A DNA stretch of 64,000 nt, from positions 1,448,001 through 1,512,000 of the forward strand of contig NZ_CP025791.1 in assembly GCF_002886045.1 (NCBI RefSeq). The letters run 5' to 3'. The notes beneath the pieces are model-generated. The model did no database searches, was not told where the DNA came from, and was given only the letters and a program-made list of their open reading frames with translations. Position 1 is the stretch's first letter, and the number at the start of each line of letters is the position of its first letter. The stretch comes from Flavivirga eckloniae (GTDB taxonomy: Bacteria > Bacteroidota > Bacteroidia > Flavobacteriales > Flavobacteriaceae). The translations under genes and the position numbers were made by a program. Positions 62,115 through 64,000 of this stretch are shown one piece after another.

Positions 62115-62531
62115 ATGAAATTAATCACCACGAGTTTAATAGCTCTATTCTCTGTAATAATCGTTTCTACAAACCAAAACCACAAACCACAAATAGACCC
62201 TTTAAAAGAAAGTATACAAAGAGGTAAAGAGATCTATACAGACTTTTGCGTAACATGCCATTTGCCAGATGGTAAAGGCGTAGAAAAGGTGTATCCCCCA
62301 TTAGCCAATTCAGACTATCTTAAAAAAAATCGAGAAGCCAGTATTAGAGGTATTAAATACGGCCAAAAAGGGGCTATTGTTGTTAACGGAGAAACTTACG
62401 ATGGCTACATGGCTCCCTTAGGATTAAGCGACGACGAAGTTGCAGATGTTATGAACTATATTACAAATAGTTGGGGAAACAAAAACGATAAAATAGTTAC
62501 AGAAAAAGAAGTCTCGAAAGTTAAAAAATAA
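62115..62531 (+). CDS. Exported class I cytochrome c
   Basis: 138 residues with a signal peptide (1-20). The heme attachment motif is C45-V-T-C48-H49, preceded by RGKEIYTDF. The distal methionine is expected in GYMAPLGLSDDEVADVMNYI. It is the natural electron acceptor for the PQQ-type dehydrogenase just upstream and the third gene of that operon. Confidence 0.93.
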   Translation: MKLITTSLIALFSVIIVSTNQNHKPQIDPLKESIQRGKEIYTDFCVTCHLPDGKGVEKVYPPLANSDYLKKNREASIRGIKYGQKGAIVVNGETYDGYMAPLGLSDDEVADVMNYITNSWGNKNDKIVTEKEVSKVKK

Positions 62532-62566
62532 GCTGATTTTTCATATAAAATAACTTAACATTTAAC

Positions 62567-62574
62567 TAACTTTG
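62567..62574 (+). promoter_or_regulatory. Candidate -7 promoter element before udk
   Basis: TAACTTTG fits TAnnTTTG, 28 bases before the udk ATG. This gives udk and the genes downstream their own start separate from the dehydrogenase operon. Confidence 0.5.
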
Positions 62575-62602
62575 TAAAAGACTAACTAGAATAATATCAA
62601 GA

Positions 62603-63208
62603 ATGCTTATAATCGGAATTGCAGGCGGTACTGGTTGTGGAAAAACTACTGTTGTAGACCAGATATTAAATGAACTTCCCGAAGGAGAAGTGGGCGTGAT
62701 TTCACAGGATTCCTATTACAAAGACACCTCACATTTATCTTATGATGAACGTGTGAAAATAAATTTTGATCACCCGCGCTCAATCGATTTCGATCTTTTA
62801 GCCAAACATTTAAAAGAGCTCAAAAACAACAAGCCCATACACCAACCTGTGTATTCTTTTGTTAAACATAATAGAACTGGAGATACCATTTTAACCCATC
62901 CCAGAAAAGTTATGATCGTTGAAGGTATTTTAATTTTAACAAACCCGGAATTACGGGATATGTTTGATATTAAAATATTTGTACATGCCGACACAGACGA
63001 ACGTTTAATAAGACGTTTAAAGCGTGATATCTCAGAACGAGGTAGAGATTTAGATGAAGTTTTAGGACGTTACCAAACAACGCTAAAACCTATGCACGAT
63101 CAATTTATTGAACCCATGAAAGAATATGCAGATATTATAATACCAAATAACAAATACAACACAGTAGCTGTAGATATTGTTAAAACCATAATAAACGATA
63201 AACTATAA
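62603..63208 (+). CDS. udk: Uridine kinase
   Basis: 201 residues. The Walker A motif is GGTGCGKTT (8-16). ISQDSYYKD, FDHPRSIDFDLL and VIVEGILILTNPELRDMFDIKIFVHADTDERLIRRLKRDISERGRD are the standard uridine-kinase signatures. It phosphorylates uridine and cytidine with ATP or GTP for pyrimidine salvage. The next gene starts immediately at the stop. Confidence 0.96.
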   Translation: MLIIGIAGGTGCGKTTVVDQILNELPEGEVGVISQDSYYKDTSHLSYDERVKINFDHPRSIDFDLLAKHLKELKNNKPIHQPVYSFVKHNRTGDTILTHPRKVMIVEGILILTNPELRDMFDIKIFVHADTDERLIRRLKRDISERGRDLDEVLGRYQTTLKPMHDQFIEPMKEYADIIIPNNKYNTVAVDIVKTIINDKL

Positions 63209-63532
63209 ATGGCATTATTTAAACATAAATTTTTTAAACCCTTTAAAAATTGGTTTACCCTAATTTTAGTCTCTTTTATAGTTTGGATGCTGTTTTTCGA
63301 TGATAATTCATGGATATTACACCACGAATTAAACACAGATATTGAAGCCTTAGAAAACGAAAAAGAATATTATAAAAAAGAAATAGAAAAGGATAACAAA
63401 GCCATAAAAAAACTACGTACAGAAGATGGCTTAGAAAAATTTGCGCGTGAAGAATACTATATGAAACGCGATAATGAAGAAATCTATATTATTGAATACG
63501 AAGACAGTTTAAAAGCTAAGAAAAATGAGTAA
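63209..63532 (+). CDS. FtsB/DivIC-like septum-formation initiator
   Basis: 107 residues. A short cytosolic start, one helix (about 15-30, FTLILVSFIVWMLFFDD) and a periplasmic coiled coil (DIEALENEKEYYKKEIEKDNKAIKKLRTEDGLEKFAREEYYMKRD) match FtsB/DivIC, the small bitopic divisome protein. The FAREEYYMKRDNEEIYIIE tail is the conserved end. It overlaps the following mutase gene by eight bases. Confidence 0.92.
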   Translation: MALFKHKFFKPFKNWFTLILVSFIVWMLFFDDNSWILHHELNTDIEALENEKEYYKKEIEKDNKAIKKLRTEDGLEKFAREEYYMKRDNEEIYIIEYEDSLKAKKNE

Positions 63533-64000
63533 TAAGTTGTTTAATGAATTCGATTCTGTTTCAGCCAAACAATGGAAACAAAAAATACAGTTCGATTTAA
63601 AAGGAGCCGATTATAACGATACCCTTGTTTGGAAAACCAATGAAGATATATCTGTAAAACCATTTTACCATGCAGATGATCTTAAAGAACATGCTAAAGT
63701 TTCAAATACAGAAACCACCACATGGAAAATATGCCAATCTATTTTTGTAGCCGATGTTAAAAGATCTAACGAAAAAGCCATAGACGCTATAAAAAAAGGA
63801 GCAGAAAGCATTAAATTTATTATTCCTTCGGAAGACATTTCAATTAACGATTTATTACAAAACATTAATCCAGAATCAACACCGCTTTATTTTGAATTAC
63901 AATTCCTTTCCAAAGCATACGTAAAACAATTAACAGCCAGCTCCAATACTGGAATCTATATCCATACAGATATTATTGGAAATTTGGCAAAAAGCGGAAA
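63525..64000 (+). CDS. mutA: Methylmalonyl-CoA mutase small subunit, N-terminal part (cut by window edge)
   Basis: 158 residues from ATG 63525 to the window end. MSNKLFNEFDSVSAKQWKQKIQFDLKGADYNDTLVWKT and ISVKPFYHADDL are the conserved N-terminus of the MutA (beta) subunit; the KGADYNDTLVW motif is shared with MutB-type subunits. With MutB it converts methylmalonyl-CoA and succinyl-CoA using B12. The overlap with the FtsB-like gene is common in Flavobacteriaceae. Confidence 0.92.
   Translation, partial: MSNKLFNEFDSVSAKQWKQKIQFDLKGADYNDTLVWKTNEDISVKPFYHADDLKEHAKVSNTETTTWKICQSIFVADVKRSNEKAIDAIKKGAESIKFIIPSEDISINDLLQNINPESTPLYFELQFLSKAYVKQLTASSNTGIYIHTDIIGNLAKSG

Overview
The window is a low-GC chromosomal segment of a marine-type Bacteroidetes, most likely a member of the Flavobacteriaceae. 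Signs are the tmRNA tag GENNYALAA, TAnnTTTG-type -7 promoter elements, a SusC-like receptor with an STN domain, MutA beside a DivIC-like protein, a DinB/YkgJ/CreD gene set, and weak Shine-Dalgarno sites. No rRNA, complete integrase or CRISPR array is present.

Bases 1-15100 are ordinary core and envelope genes: the start of a SusC/RagA receptor, two unknown membrane proteins, a LolC/E-like permease, a NamZ-type muramidase, a glycerophosphodiester phosphodiesterase, a DinB-like protein, a sterol-desaturase-like hydroxylase, a methyltransferase, and an outer-membrane barrel paired with a very long TPR protein. Bases 15456-29081 hold ftsE, a surface-polysaccharide/lipid-modification cluster (four GT2 enzymes, a polytopic protein, a phosphoethanolamine-transferase-like enzyme, two paralogous flippases), then typA and kdsA, which fits envelope glycan biosynthesis. 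Bases 29554-35512 contain a small regulator/creD unit with two matching palindromic operators, three small membrane proteins, an SDR and a saccharopine-dehydrogenase-like enzyme. The tmRNA gene follows at 35795-36186.

Bases 36300-58500 are accessory DNA. First come RadC-like, XRE and Fic genes. Then there is a series of cargo genes (CPBP protease, YkgJ, Crp/Fnr with an SRPBCC fusion, beta-lactamase-fold hydrolase, an AraC-controlled MFS/methyltransferase regulon, DUF2200, HxlR/nitroreductase). These are separated by palindromic attC-like repeats and by two C-terminal stubs of a tyrosine recombinase. From 50857 to 58066 lies an apparent 7.2-kb integrative island: an intact tRNA-Pro gene is at its right end, and a partial copy of the tRNA 3' end plus terminator is at its left end. 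Its main cargo is a tight five-gene operon (52602-57637): a retropepsin-like protein, a four-helix membrane protein, a P-loop GTPase, a membrane-anchored LysM protein, and a zinc-ribbon membrane protein with two NTF2-like repeats. I do not recognise this combination as a named system, and it is the best candidate for something undescribed. Right of the tRNA is a GIY-YIG gene and then a second tRNA-Pro copy broken by small hairpins.

Bases 58658-64000 return to core genes: a TonB receptor, PQQ-type sugar dehydrogenase and cytochrome c operon, then udk, a DivIC/FtsB-like protein and the start of methylmalonyl-CoA mutase small subunit. Several accessory genes carry single-base homopolymer frameshifts, which are either decay or sequencing error.
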